From contig CAUZLF010000692.1 in NCBI GenBank assembly GCA_963580285.1, forward strand, positions 186,001-250,000: 64,000 bases of DNA, given 5' to 3'. Origin of the DNA: Lucinisca nassula. Its lineage: Eukaryota > Mollusca > Bivalvia > Lucinida > Lucinidae. The translations under genes and the position numbers were made by a program. Every line of letters starts with the position of its first letter. Position 1 is the first letter of the stretch. Positions 41,760-53,862 of the stretch are shown one piece after another. The notes under the pieces are model-generated. The model was not told the DNA's origin, made no database searches, and was given only the letters and a program-made list of their open reading frames with translations.

Positions 41760-43237
41760 GAACAACAAGTTGTGTTTGTGATGTGTTTGTGAAACACGAA
41801 CATGTCCCCGGGCATAGTCATTTTTTTTTTCAAAGTTGGTCACAGTTCAAAGTCGAAGGTCACAGGTCAAGATTTTTGGTTTGAGTGGAAAGCCCTTGGC
41901 ACAAGGAACTTACATGCCAAATATGAAGGATCAGACTTAAACGGTTTGAAAGTTATGAACAATAATATTTTATTCATTAAAGTACCGTATTCACCCTAAT
42001 TACTGCACATGCTCCTATAAGCGCACACCAAAGCTATTTTTGAAAAGGAAATGCATAAGTGCACACTTTACAGTAACCTCATCCTGGAAGCTCTCAAGTA
42101 AGTATATAAAAATTACCATTATTTCTTCAACAGTGAAGGCAATGCTTTAGCATGTTTAGTATCCTTTTCGGTGCATGCATCATCTCAGAAGCTATTGTTT
42201 TCGCGCATTGAGTGTGCGCTAATTAGGTAGATTTTTCACCATGATTTTTTGACACGATTTTGAAAAAACTAAGCACACAGTGCGGTAATAAGGGTGAATA
42301 CGGTAGGTCACAGATCAAGGTCACAGGTCAAAATATTTTGCCTACATGCCAAATATGAAGGCTCTATCTTAAACGATTCAAAAGTTATGACCAATTTTAT
42401 TTGTTCTTTTAAGTAGGTCAAAGGTCAAGGTCATGGTAAAAAAAATTGCATGAATGTATAGCCCTTATCACAAGGAACCTACTTGCCAAATATGAAGGCC
42501 CTATCCCAAACAGTTCGAAAGTTATGACCAAAATGTTAATTTTTTCTTTTAAGTAGGTCAAAGGTCAAGGTCACAGGTCAAAATTCTTGCATGAATGTAA
42601 AGCTCTTGTTACAAGGAACCTACATGCCAAATATGAAGGCTGTATCTCAAAAGATTCAAAAGTTATGACCAATGTTAGCTTTTTTCTTTTATGTAGGTCA
42701 AAGGTCAAGGTCACAGGTCAAATTTTTTTTGTGTGGATGTAAAGCTCTTGTCACAAGGAACCTAAATGCAAAATATGAAGGCTGTATCTCAAATTGTTCA
42801 AAAGTTATGACCAAAATGTTATTTTTTTATTTTAAGTAGGTCAAAGGTCAAGGCCACAGGTCAAATTTTTTGCATGAATGTAAAGCTTTTGTCACAAGGA
42901 ACATACATGCCAAATATGAAGGCTGGATCTCAAGTGGTTCAAAAGTTATGACAAATGATATTTTTTTCTTTTAAGTAGGTCAAAGGTCAAGGCCACTGGT
43001 CAAATTTTTTGCATGAATGTGAAGCTCTTGTCACAAGGAACCTTCATGCCAAATATGAATACTCTACCTCCAACGGTTCAAAAGTTATGACCAACGTAAA
43101 AGTTGTCCACATACAAACCAACACACCAACAAACAAACCAACAAACAGACACGTTAAACCTCAAATCAAACCAACAAACAAAACAAACAGACAGGGCAAA
43201 AACAATATGTCCCCACTATCGCTACCGGGGACATAAA
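41760..43237 (+). mobile_element. Array element, 141 bp units with AGGTCAAAGGTCA motifs
   Basis: Left end GTGTTTGTGAAACAC and ATGTCCCCGGG; right end hairpin ATGTCCCC...CCGGGGACAT (43207-43234). Five to six units are phased on AAGTAGGTCAAAGGTCAAGG at about 42412, 42553, 42694, 42835 and 42976. A SINE A tail fragment (CACGTTAAACCTCAAATCAA) is at about 43150. A TA-flanked MITE is nested at 41985-42302. Confidence 0.8.
41985..42302. mobile_element. MITE with TA target duplication
   Basis: CCGTATTCACCCTAATTACT and GGTAATAAGGGTGAATACGG are inverted ends, flanked by TA on both sides. Removing it and one TA leaves AAGTAGGTCA, the sequence of the neighbouring array units. A half copy (TACCGTATTTACCCTAA) is at about 60601. 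Confidence 0.9.
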
Positions 43238-43349
43238 AAATAGGCCTACTACCCCTTATTGGATAAATGAACTTGTCCAACATATAGCAATGAAAGAATC
43301 CACTAGTATACAATTGGTTAAGCTAACAATGCTTTAGTTTATATTAATT

Positions 43350-43560
43350 TATTTTAGTTTGATTGCGATGAAAGCTTCAAGCTCTCGAACTCTCAATCCA
43401 GGTGTTTTCATGGGGAGGAGAGAGAGAGGCAGTGGCTTTTACACCACTGCTACCCATTTACACCTGGGTGGAGGGGGCAGTGTCATTACGTGTCTTGCCC
43501 AAGGACACACCTCGATACCGGTGGCCGAATTCAAACAATGCTTTGAATGACTGGGCCCTT
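43350..43560. repeat. Dispersed repeat fragment
   Basis: CCCATTTACACCTGGGTGGA and TGTCTTGCCCAAGGACACAC look like a widely dispersed element body. It ends in CTTTGAATGACTGGGCCC, one end of the GGGGCCAGTTGTT MITE family. Confidence 0.4.
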
Positions 43561-43572
43561 ATTTTACCATAC

Positions 43573-43744
43573 CTCCAACACCAAATTGATATTGGCCTTG
43601 ACTCTGGCAACATCTTTCGTCAGTCTGTCTGTGTGCTCTGTCAGGAATGCATTTCTTTTGTCAATAAACTTCAGAGCCTCGTCAAGAGTGAGTTCAACAA
43701 AGAATCCATAGCCAACAAACACAAATATTTTCCTCGCATCTGGT
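43573..43744 (-). CDS. UXT: UXT, central coding exon
   Basis: On the minus strand TTATTCTATTTTTAG precedes and GTATGG follows. One base completes the isoleucine codon opened by the exon at 58563, then 57 codons read PDARKIFVFVGYGFFVELTL, DEALKFIDKRNAFLTE and ending KANINLVLE. Vertebrate UXT has the same order ([22 protein letters not shown]...), so this is the beta-hairpin and second helix of the prefoldin alpha fold. Length and phases (2 in, 0 out) agree with both neighbours. No frame damage is seen; the gene is apparently functional. Confidence 0.95.
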
Positions 43745-43884
43745 CTAAAAATAGAATAACAAGGCAGCTACAGTGAATGTTGCAGCCCACAACCCATTTT
43801 CCAGGAAAGACCACACTTCCAGATAAGGAAGTTAAGGAAGTGAAACAAGGATAATCCAGGAATTTATTTTTTTTTTGTCAGAAA

Positions 43885-43950
43885 AATATGTTATGGGTAC
43901 TTGTTAGAATCGCCTCGTTGATTCTAACAAGTACCCACAACATATTGTCC
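43885..43950. mobile_element. Short hairpin MITE
   Basis: GGGTACTTGTTAGAATCGCC pairs with GATTCTAACAAGTACCC, extended by ATGTTATGG / ACAACAT. The loop has lost the usual GAGGCG. Confidence 0.75.
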
Positions 43951-44070
43951 AAGGCTAGAATCCTTTTTATCTGGAGCTGTGAAATGCCCTACATTTATTT
44001 GCTGTCACTGGTTACATTGCATTGCTACAAGGCAGTAATAGAGGATATTTGACTTTTTCAGGGTAATATC

Positions 44071-44173
44071 AAATTTTATATCAACGAATGAACACCAAAA
44101 CCAGTATTTTCACGAGTGGTGTAGTCAGGAGTTAAAATACCAGTTTTGGTGTTCATGATTGAAATAAAATTTG
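44071..44173. mobile_element. MITE with 31 bp arms
   Basis: ATGAACACCAAAACCAGTAT pairs with ATACCAGTTTTGGTGTTCAT, extended by AAATTTTATATCAA / TTGAAATAAAATTT. Confidence 0.85.
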
Positions 44174-44559
44174 ATCTTACACCCAAAAAAATCAAATTTT
44201 TGTTTCTTACATGCTTCAAAACGGCAGTATTTAGCTTCACCAATCGCGTCACTCACCCTCAGAGAAAACTAACTCTGTTCCTGGTCGTTTTGCGTCAATA
44301 AAGTGGTGTCCAACGTATTTACTGGGTATAATATTGGGTATAAACTAAAAGTTTGCACCTGAGAAATAGCCTGAGATGACATTTAGATCTATGAATGGTT
44401 ACTGAAATAATTGAGAGATTAATTTTCCAAAGAAGGTGCGGACAGAACTAACGTCGTGCGAGAAAATATGATATATCAGCGTCGAAAATGAGGTCATTAA
44501 AGACCTTGTGATGTGTGAACGGGCTTAGTGTCAATTCTAAAATAGTTCATTAATTTTCA
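44174..44559. other. UXT intron, nothing seen
   Basis: Unique-looking AT-rich sequence with no supported exon or repeat. Confidence 0.4.
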
Positions 44560-45405
44560 AACATCTGCCAATGGAAAAACTGACCACAGAATTAGATTTC
44601 GAGAACAAGAATTCCATTGAAGGCTATGTTGCGCCTCTGGGCACGCAAAGTCATCGAACCATGATATGTAAGTCAAGGTCAAACATAGATGCTTGCACAA
44701 AAGATTCCATTCTCAAATGCAAGCTTGTACTAAGTATCATTCATGAAGCTCTAATAATTCTTGAGAAATGAACTTAATCATTAGGGTGAACGGTAGGGTG
44801 GTCACAATATTTTACAAAGTCAGTGAACCATGAAATTTAGGTCAAGGTCGAATATGGATGCTGGCATTTAAGTTGCCATCCCCAGATTCAAGTTTGCACC
44901 AAATATCATAAATAAAGCTCTTATAGTTCTTGAGAAATAAACTTGACCATTAGGGTGAACGCTAGGGTGATCACAATATTTTACAAAGTCAGTGAACCAT
45001 GAAATATAGGTCAAGGCCAAATATGGATGCTTGCATTTAAGTTACAATCCCCAGATACAAGTTTGTACCAAGTATCATTAATAAAGCTCATATAGTTCTT
45101 GAGAAATAAAGTTGACCATTAGGGTGAACGCTAGGGTGGTCGCAATATTTTACAAAATCAGTGAACCATGAAATGTAGGTCAAGGTCAAATATGGATGCT
45201 TGCATTTAAGTTGCCATCCACAGATACAAGTTTGTACCACATATCATTAATGAAGCTCTTATAGTTCTTGAGAAATAAACTTGACCATTAGGGTGAACGC
45301 TTGGGTGGTCGCAAATGTTGACGCTTTGACAAACGGACAGACGAACGAACGGACGGAAAACTGGGCGCCTATATCGCGCCATGCTAATAGCAGGCGCGAC
45401 AAAAA
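44560..45405 (+). mobile_element. Array element, about 168 bp units
   Basis: Four units are phased on GTGAACCATGAAAT (about 44657, 44824, 44993, 45163), each with CTTGACCATTAGGGTGAACG. Then ACGAACGAACGGACGGA and a terminal hairpin TCGCGCC...GGCGCGA (45374-45399). GTTGCGCCTCTGGG near 44630 may be the inverse left border. Confidence 0.7.
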
Positions 45406-45419
45406 AGTAGTCCCAAACA

Positions 45420-47103
45420 GTGAACAAGAGCACCGCATGCGGGTGCCAAAGCTCGGCTGAAGTTTCTTTCAGTTAAACAAAAATTCTAAGTCAAAAAAGG
45501 GGCATAACTGTGCCAAAAATATTTTGAGGGTTACCGGTACCTCACCTGTTGGTATGAGTTTCCCTTTTCATATTGAACATTTAGTCAGAGTTTCAAGTAA
45601 ATATGTTCAGTAATGATAGAGATATTACAAAATGTCCAGACGATGCCAGAGCTATGACAATACCTCCTCGTTTTCTTCGAAAACAGCCAAGCAATAAATA
45701 AAATTAATATCAGTCACTGTTTGAAACAGTGACACTATCGTTTTCAATTTCAATGAGAAATCTCTATATTTCATTGAAAAGCATGTAAGAAAAATCTCAT
45801 CCTGCTGAATAAATTAGGCCACACCCATTTATGCCCTTTCTGTGAATTTGTAGGAAACTAGAAATTGTGTTTGTGAAACACTATGCCCCAAACCATATCC
45901 TTGTCCCTAAATGGGACAGTAAACAGTACCTCATGATCATTTGCATTAAAAATAAACCTGTCAAATATTAACAGATTTTAAACAAAAGTTGATCAGGTCA
46001 TCTATGCCTTACAAGCAAACAGACTGCCAAATATGAGCCTAGCTCAAGCGGTTCTCCAGTTATTTTGTTCATAAGGTTTCCCTATAGCCAAAATGTATAA
46101 GTCCAAATAGGGGCATAACTCCATTAAATATTTTCAGAATTTCGTCAAAAGTTAATCAGGTCATCGACACATTAGACCTAAACTGTATGCCAAATATCAT
46201 GAGCCTAGCTCAAGAGGTTCTCCAGATATTTTGTTCACAATGTTTCTCCATAGCCACAATGCTTAAGTCCAAAAAGGGGTATAACTCCATTAAATATTTT
46301 CAGAATTTCGTCAAAAGTTAATCAGGTCATCTACACATTAGACCCAAACTGTATGCAAAATATCATGAGCCTAGCTCAAGCGGTTCTCCAGATATTTTGT
46401 TCACAAGGTTTCCCTATAGCCACAATGCATAAGTCCAAAAAGGGGCATAACTCAATTAAATATTTTCGGAATTTTGTCAAAAGTTAATCAGGTCATCTAC
46501 ACATTAGACCCAAACTGTATGCCAAATATCATGAGCCTAGCTCAAGCGATTCTCCAGATATTTTGTTCACAAGGTTTCCCTATAGCCACAATGCTTATGT
46601 CGAAAAAGGTGCATAACTCTGTTCAAATGTTTCGGAATTTGGTCAAAAGTTAATCAGGTCATCTACACATTAGACCCAAACTGTATGTCAAATATCATGA
46701 GCCTTGCTTAAGCGGTTCTCCAGATATTTTGTTCACAAGGTTTCCCTAAACCACAATGCATATGCCAAAAAAGGGGCATTATTGCGTTAAATATTTCAGA
46801 ATTTCGTCAAAAGTTAATCAGGTCATCTACACATTAGACCCAAACTGCAGTTAAAATATCATGTGCCTAGCTCAAGCGGTTCTCCAGTTACTTTGTTCAC
46901 AAGGTTTCCCTATAGCTACAATGCATAAGTCCAATTAGGGACATAACTCCATTAAATATTTTCAGAATTTCGTCAAAACTTAATCAGGCCATCTACACAT
47001 TAGACCTAAACTGTATGCCAAATATCATGAGCCTAGCTCAAGCGGTTCTCCAGATATTTTGTTCACAAGGTTTCCCCATAGCCACAACGCTAAAGTCGAA
47101 AAA
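45420..47103 (+). mobile_element. Array element(s), about 166 bp units
   Basis: GCACCGCATGCGGGTGC (45429-45446) is a terminal-type hairpin. After a half MITE (about 45796-45855) a second start, TTGTGTTTGTGAAACACTAT (45866), leads to seven units with GTTAATCAGGTCATCTACAC and GAGCCTAGCTCAAGCGGTTC. The last unit is cut at 47103 by the next element. Confidence 0.7.
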
Positions 47104-50100
47104 TTGCCATCGGAAGAGATGGCAAATCCCCCGACCAAAAGCCAATATGGCCTTCAGAAGATTGTTCACCAATAGAAAGTGCACCAGAATTAAACCAGAA
47201 ATGTATCACAAAAGTATTGCAGTTATGGCCATCACAAGATTATACTGTCAGGGGAGATAACTAAACAAGAGGGCCATGATGGCCCTGGATCGCTCACCTG
47301 ATCCATAGTGTAACAAGTGGGCCCCAGAGAGGGCCATTATTGGCCCCAGGGCTTTAATGTACATAATGTTGAGGGAGGTCTTAAAGGTGAAGCTTCATAC
47401 CAAACATCAACAAAGGCTAAAATTTGAACAATCTTGTCAAAGGTCCACTAGATGAAGCTACACATCAAATATCAAAGACCTGGGCCTAGCGGTTTCAGAG
47501 AAGAAGATTTTTAAAGATTTTGCCTATATAAGCCTATGTAAAATCAAAGGGCCCCGGGACAGGGGCATTTTTTGCCCCAGCACTATAGTTTGAACAATCT
47601 TGGTAGGGGTCCACTAGATGAAGCTTCATACCAAATATCAAAGTTCTGGGCCTTGTGGTTTCAGAGAAGAAGATTTTTAAAGATTTTCCCTATATAAGCC
47701 TATGTAAAACCAAAGGGCCCCGTGGCAGGGGGGGATTTTTTGTCCCAGCACTATAATTTGAACAATCTTGGTAGGGGTCCACTAGACGAAGCTTCATACC
47801 AAATATCAAAGTCCTGGGCCTTGTGGTTTCAGAGAAGAAGATTTTTAAAGATTTTCCCTATATAAGCCTATGTAAAACCAAAGGGCCCCGGGGCAGGGGC
47901 ATTTTTGGCCCCAGCACTAAAATTGGAACAATCTTGGTAGGGGTCCACTAGATGAAGCTTCATACCAAATATCAAAGTCCTGGGCCTTGTGGTTTTAGAG
48001 AAGAAAATTTTTAAAGATTTTCCCTATATAAGCCTATGTAAAACCAAAGGGCCCCGTGGCGGGGGCATTTTTGGCCCCAGCACTATAATTTGAACAATCT
48101 TGGTAGGGGTCCACTAGATGAAGCTTCATACCAAATATATAAGACCTGGGCCTTGTGGTTTCAGAGAAGAAGATTTTTAAAAATTTTCCCTATATAAGCC
48201 AATGTAAAAGCAAAGGGCCCCGTGGCGGGGGCATTTTTGTCCCAGCACTAAAATTTGAACAATCTTGGTAGGGGTCCACTAGATGAAGCTTCATACCAAA
48301 TATCAAAGTCCTGGGCCTTGTGGTTTCAGAAAAGAAAATTTTTAAAGATTTTCCCTATATAAGCCCATGTAAAACCAAAGGGCCCCGTGGCGGGGGCATT
48401 TTTTGTCCCAGCACTAAAATTTGAACAATCTTGGTAGGGGTCCACTAGATGAAGCTTCATACCAAATATCAAAGACCTGGGCCTTGTGGTTCAGAGAAGA
48501 AGATTTTTTAAGATTTTCCCTATATAAGCCTATGTAAAACCAAAGGGCCCCGGGGCGGGGGCATTTTTGGCCCCAGCACTGTAATTTGAACAATCTTGGT
48601 AGGGGTCAACTAGATGAAGCTTCATACCAAATATCAAAGACCTGGGCCTTGTGGTTTCAGAGAAGAAGATTTTTAAAGATTTTCCCTATATAAGCCAATG
48701 TAAAACCAAAGGGCCCCGTGGCGGGGGCATTTTTTGTCCCAGCACTATAATTTGAACAATCTTGGTAGGGGTCCACTAGATGAAGCTTCATACCAAATAT
48801 CAAAGTCCTGGGCCTTGTGGTTTCAGAGTAGAAGATTTTTGAAGATTTTCCCTATATAAGCCTATGTAAAACCAAAGGGCCCTGGGGCGGGGGCATTTTT
48901 GGCCCCAGCACTATAATTTGAACAATCTTGGTAGGGGTCCACTAGATGAAGCTTCATACCAAATATCAAAGACCTGGGCCTTGTGGTTTCAGAGAAGAAG
49001 ATTTTTAAAGATTTTCCCTATATAAGCCAATGTAAAACCAAAGGGCCCCGTGGCGGGGGCATTTTTCGTCCCAGCACTCAAATTTGAACAATCTTGGTAG
49101 GGGTCCACTAGATGAAGCTTCATACCAAATATCAAAGTCCTGGGCCTTGTGGTTTCAGAGAAGAAGATTTTTAAAGATTTTCCCTATATAAGCCTATGTA
49201 AAACCAAAGGGCCCCCGTGCGGGGGCATTTTTGGCCCCAGCACTATAATTTGAACAATCTTGGTAGGGGTCCACTAGATGAAGCTTCATACCAAATAACA
49301 AAGACCTGGGCCTTGTGGTTTCAGAGAAGAAGATTTTTTAAGTTTTTGGTGAAAAAAATCTGTTTTTGGCTCCTGTGACCTAGATGTGCAACGGACCGGA
49401 ACCATTTGACCCATATTCAAACTTGACCGAGATATTGTCATGATGATCATTCTGAGCAAGTTTGATTAAGATTGGACCAAAATTGTGGCCCCTAGGGTGT
49501 TCACAAGGTTTTTATATGATTTGACCCGCTGACCTACTTTTTAACCCGATATGACCCATATTCGAACTGGACTGAAATATTGTCACAATGGTCATTCTGA
49601 GCAAGTTTCATGATAATTGGACCAAAACTGTGCCCTCTAGAGTGTTCACAAGGTTTTTCTATGAATTGACCTACTGACCTACTTTTTGACCCGACATGAC
49701 CCATATTCAAACTTGACCGAGATATTGTCACAATGATCATTCTGAGCAAGTTTGATGATAATTGAACCATAACTGTGCCCTCTAGAGTGTTCACAAGGAC
49801 TATCTATGGTTTGACCTACTGACCTACTTTTTGACCCTACATGATCCATATTCGAACCTGACCGAGATATTGTCATGATAATTATTCTGAGCAAGTTTGA
49901 TGATGATTGGACCAAAACTGTGCCCTCTAGAGTGTTCACAAGGTTTTTCTATGATTTGACCTACTGACCTACTTTTTCACCCGACATGACCCATATTCGA
50001 ACTTGACCGAGATATTGTCATGATGATCATTCTGAGCAAGTTTGATGATGATTGGACCAAAACTGTGGCCTCTAGTTTGTTCACAAGAAAAAGTTTACGC

Positions 50101-52327
50101 ACGACGGACGACGGACGACGGACGACGCACGACGACGCCGGACATCTTACTGTCACAAAAGCTCACCATGACCTTCGGTCAGGTGAGCTAAAAACCAGGG
50201 CACTCAGAAATGTGGTTCTTGCACATGACATACCTGCTTAAGCTCATGTATTTCTGTACAAAGTACCATCAATATGTCTCAAAAGGTAGTGGAGATATGG
50301 TGATCACAAGCTGGTCATACTGTTATATTGGCAGGGTAGATAACACAAATACCACAGCACCAACACTTGTGGTTCTTGCACATGACATCCCTTCTGTACC
50401 TTGTATACAATTGTGCCAAGTTCCTTCAATATATCTCAAAGGGTGTTGGAGTAATGGCCATCACAAGGTTATATTGCCAGGGGAGATAACTAAAAAACCA
50501 GAGCACCTAGAGTTGTAATTCTTGAGCATGACACACCTGCTTAACCTCATGTATATCTGCATCAAGTACTACAAATATGTCTCAAAGGGTATTGTAGGTA
50601 CGATGATCACAAGGTTGTCATACTGTTATATTGGAAGGGGAGATAACTCAAATATCATGGCACCCAGAGTTGTGGTTCTTAGGCATGAAGCGCCGTCTCA
50701 ACGTTGTATACAATTGTGCCAAGTACCATCAATATATCTCAAAGGGTATTGGAGTTATGGCCATCACAAGGTTATATTGCCAGGGGAGATAATTAAAAAA
50801 ACCAGGGCACCCAGAGTTGTGGTTCTTGCACGTGACACACCTGCTTAACCTCATGTACAACTGTACCAAGTATCATCAATATATCTCAAACAGTGTTGGA
50901 GGTGTGGCCATCACAAGGTAGTGATTCTATATTATTGGAAGGGGAGATAACTAAAAAACCATGGCACCCAGAGTTGTGGTTCTTGTGCATGACACACCGT
51001 CTTGGCCTCGTTAACAACAGTGCCAGGTATCATTAATATATCTTAAAGGGTATTGGAATTATGGCCATCACAAGGTTGTCACTCTATTTTATTGGAAGGG
51101 GAGATAACTCCAAAACCATGGCAACCAGAGTTGTGGTTCTTGTGCATGACACACGGTCTCAGCCTTGTGAACAACTGTGCCAGGTACCATCAATATATCT
51201 CAAAGGGTATTGGAGTTATGGCCATCACAAAGTAGTCAATCTATTTTATTAAAAGGGGAGATAACTAAAAAAGTATGGCATCCAGAGTTCAGGTTCTTGC
51301 GCATGACAAGCCGTCTCGGCCTTGTGAACAATTGTGCCAAGAATCATCAATGAATCTCAAAGGGTATAGGAGTTATGGCCATCACAAGGTTGTCACTCTA
51401 TTTTATTGGAAGGGGAGATAACTCCTAAACCATGGCAACCAGAGTTGTGGTTCTTGTGCATGACACGCCGTCTCAGCCTTGTGAACAACTGTGCCAGGTA
51501 CCATCAATATATCTCAAAGGGTATTGGAGTTATGGCCATCGCAAAGTAGTCATTCTATTTTATTAAAAGGGGAGATAACTAAAAAAGTATGGCATCCAGA
51601 GTTCTGGTTCTTGCGCATGACACGCTGTCTGAGCCTTGTGAACAATTGTGCCAAGAACCGTCAATGAAACTCAAAGGATATAGGAGTTATGGCCATCACA
51701 AGCTTGCCACTCTATTTTATTGGAAGGGGAGATAACTCCAAAACCATGGCAACCAGAGTTGTGGTTCTTGTGCATGACACGCCGTCTCAGCCTTGTGAAC
51801 AACTGTGCCAGGTACCATCAATATATCCCAAAGGGTATTGGAGTTTTGGCCATCACAAAGTAGTCATTCTATTTTATTAAAAGGGGAGATAACTAAAAAA
51901 GTATGGTATCCAGAGTTCTGGTTCTTGCGCATGACACGCCGTCTCGGCCTTGTAAACAATTGTGCCAATAACCATCAATGAATCTCAAAGGGTATGGGAG
52001 TTATGGCCATCACAAGGTTGCGTCTACGGACGGACGGACGCACGCACGTTCTCACGAATGGATACCTAAGTGGCTAGGCGTCGGCATATTGACTACTTAA
52101 GCGGCAAATTCTCTTAAGCGGCAAGCCACCTAAGAGACAATATTTGCCACTTAAGTACCAAAATAACGGAATAAAGTCCATTTGGACTCACGAATACATA
52201 CTTAAGTGTCAAACTGTCCAAATTTTTTGCCCCCTAAATGCCGTTTTGTTGGTGCGGACAGACAGACGGACGGACGCCAGGCTGATCGCTATATCCCCCG
52301 AACCTATTCGGTCGGGGGATAAAAAGG
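47104..52327 (+). mobile_element. Large array element, ATCCCCCGACC ends, about 155 bp units
   Basis: Left: hairpin TTGCCATCGGAAGAGATGGCAA then ATCCCCCGACC (47126). Right: ACGGACGGACGC and hairpin ATCCCCCGAAC...GGTCGGGGGAT (52293-52320). Its units (AAGGGGAGATAACTAAAAAA, GTTGTGGTTCTTGTGCATGA, GGAGTTATGGCCATCACAAG) run 50193-52020. From 51080 a two-unit block of about 310 bp is repeated three times. A complete second element (47266-50192) sits in its first unit. Confidence 0.8.
47266..50192 (+). mobile_element. Nested array element, 169 and 145 bp arrays
   Basis: Left border GAGGGCCATGATGGCCCTGG and CGCTCACCTGA; right border hairpin GCTCACCATGACC / GGTCAGGTGAGC (50161-50188) after an (ACGACGG)n tract (50098-50140). 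It has two different tandem arrays: about 11 units of 169 bp (GGGGTCCACTAGATGAAGCT, 47380-49340), then 5 units of 145 bp (GACCGAGATATTGTCATGAT, 49400-50060). The host unit continues across it (GGGGAGATAACTAAA then AACCAGGGCACTCAG). Confidence 0.85.
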
Positions 52328-52365
52328 AGCATAACTCCGCAAGGACAAGTCCGATGGAAAAGAAA

Positions 52366-53595
52366 ACCAGAGGACCAGTGGTCCTGTAAAGGCTCACCTG
52401 ACACCTGGTCCTGGTGTACATTTTAATGTTTTTATATATGTATATAGCCTCAGAGCAGGGGTACACAACTTGTGGGGACAAAATTTTGATGTCTAACAAT
52501 GTGATAAAACTTTCCACCTATTCCTACCTTTCTGACAGTTCGAAGGCCATGCTTTCATTATGGTTTATTCCATTTGTCATATTTTTTTTAACTTTTCATA
52601 TTATTTAGGGAATGTCTGATTGACAATGTGCTGGGAAAGAGCACTTGACTCCTTGATTTTCCACTTGTACAGTTTTACTTGATACCATCTACATTATAGG
52701 TGTTTCTTTGCAGTATGGTGGCTGGGACACAACGTGAATTTGTTTTATCAGTTCCTGGTCATTGCATTTTATCTACTTTGTGACCAGAAACAGCAGATGA
52801 GACCTATTTGATTGAATTTTTGCATTAACCCCAATTTTGTATTATATATTCCTTCCAATTCGGTAAGGCTCCATATTAAATTTCACTTAAATTGGCTCAG
52901 CAGTTTTGGAGAAAAAAATGTTTGAAATATGGATCCTGAATGACCTTGGTCTAAGGCCAATGAATGACCTTGACCTTTCTGACCCATAGATCTTCATGTA
53001 TTCAGTTACTTTACCTGATCTACAAATTTTGGTGACACTGTCTTCAATGGTTTTCCTATAAATCCATTATTTTCACTTTGCCCCATGCAAAAGCCTACTT
53101 CTGCAAATTTGACATTGCTGTAAAATAGGTCAAGGTCAACCCGGGGTCATGCTACATGCCAAGTTTCAAGGCCACTGGCCTTATGGTTCTGGAGAAGAAG
53201 ATTTTTGAAGGCTTTTCACCATATATGGGCATGGCGGCCATCTTGGTCATGTGATCCAGACCCCGCGAACAAACTTTCGTTCCCCCATCCCACTGAGGCT
53301 CCATATGAAATATGGCTTTGATTGGCCTTGCAGTATAGGAGAAGATCTTTGAAAATGGTGGATGGATGGACGGACGGACGGCGCACGACGGACGGACGGA
53401 CGACAGACCATGGCTATACTATAAAAAAAATACGCTGCTTAATGTTCATGCTCATGCCATATATGAAATTTCAAGATCCTAGCTCAAGCCATTCTGTAGT
53501 TTACCTAGGTACTTAAAACTTAACAGATGGACGGATGGATGGACAGGGCAGAAGCAATATGCCCTTTAACTTCTTCGAAGTTGGGGGCATAAAAA
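52366..53595 (+). mobile_element. Composite of array-element ends, no array
   Basis: Start AGAGGACCAGTGGTCCTGT with GGCTCACCTGACA; an (ACGG)n tract at about 53366-53402; then GACGGATGGATGGACAGGG and a hairpin AACTTCTTCGAAGTT within GCCCTTT...GGGGGCATAA (53559-53591). The second end is of the 4835 element type, so two element types are fused. Confidence 0.55.
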
Positions 53596-53862
53596 TTACA
53601 TCGAGGTATCTTATTGATTGAAAGTCAGAAATCAGCAGGGCTAAATTCATCAGTTAAGATGCCTCACCCAACCACTTCAGCCTGTCCAAAGAACAATAAG
53701 CAGAGATGGTTAATTATGGGATGCACAAGCAGATTTGGGTTGTAGAGCTGCTGCACAAGTGTTCTCAAAGTCATTTTACTATAATTTCTATATAAAATTT
53801 CCCTTTATAACACAGTTCACTTATAGCACAGTGCTGTTTTAAGCATCCCAAACAAAGCATTA
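53596..53862. other. UXT intron, nothing seen
   Basis: Short unique stretch between two array elements. No exon or repeat is supported. Confidence 0.4.

Larger units (their letters stand above)
41622..43321. mobile_element. TTAACCCATTG MITE split by an array element
   Basis: Left part 41622-41759 ends in TTTTCCATCAAAAATAGAAT; right part 43238-43321 starts AATAGGCCTACTACCCC. The undisturbed copy at 12977 has these texts adjacent. The insertion is about 1.48 kb. Confidence 0.85.

Noticed and set aside
43402..43776. Plus-strand 124-codon frame
   Set aside because: It overlaps the UXT exon, which is coding on the opposite strand with splice sites and conserved protein, and a dispersed repeat.
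49534..49939. 86-codon minus-strand frames, repeated
   Set aside because: They lie wholly within 145 bp tandem units of a mobile element.
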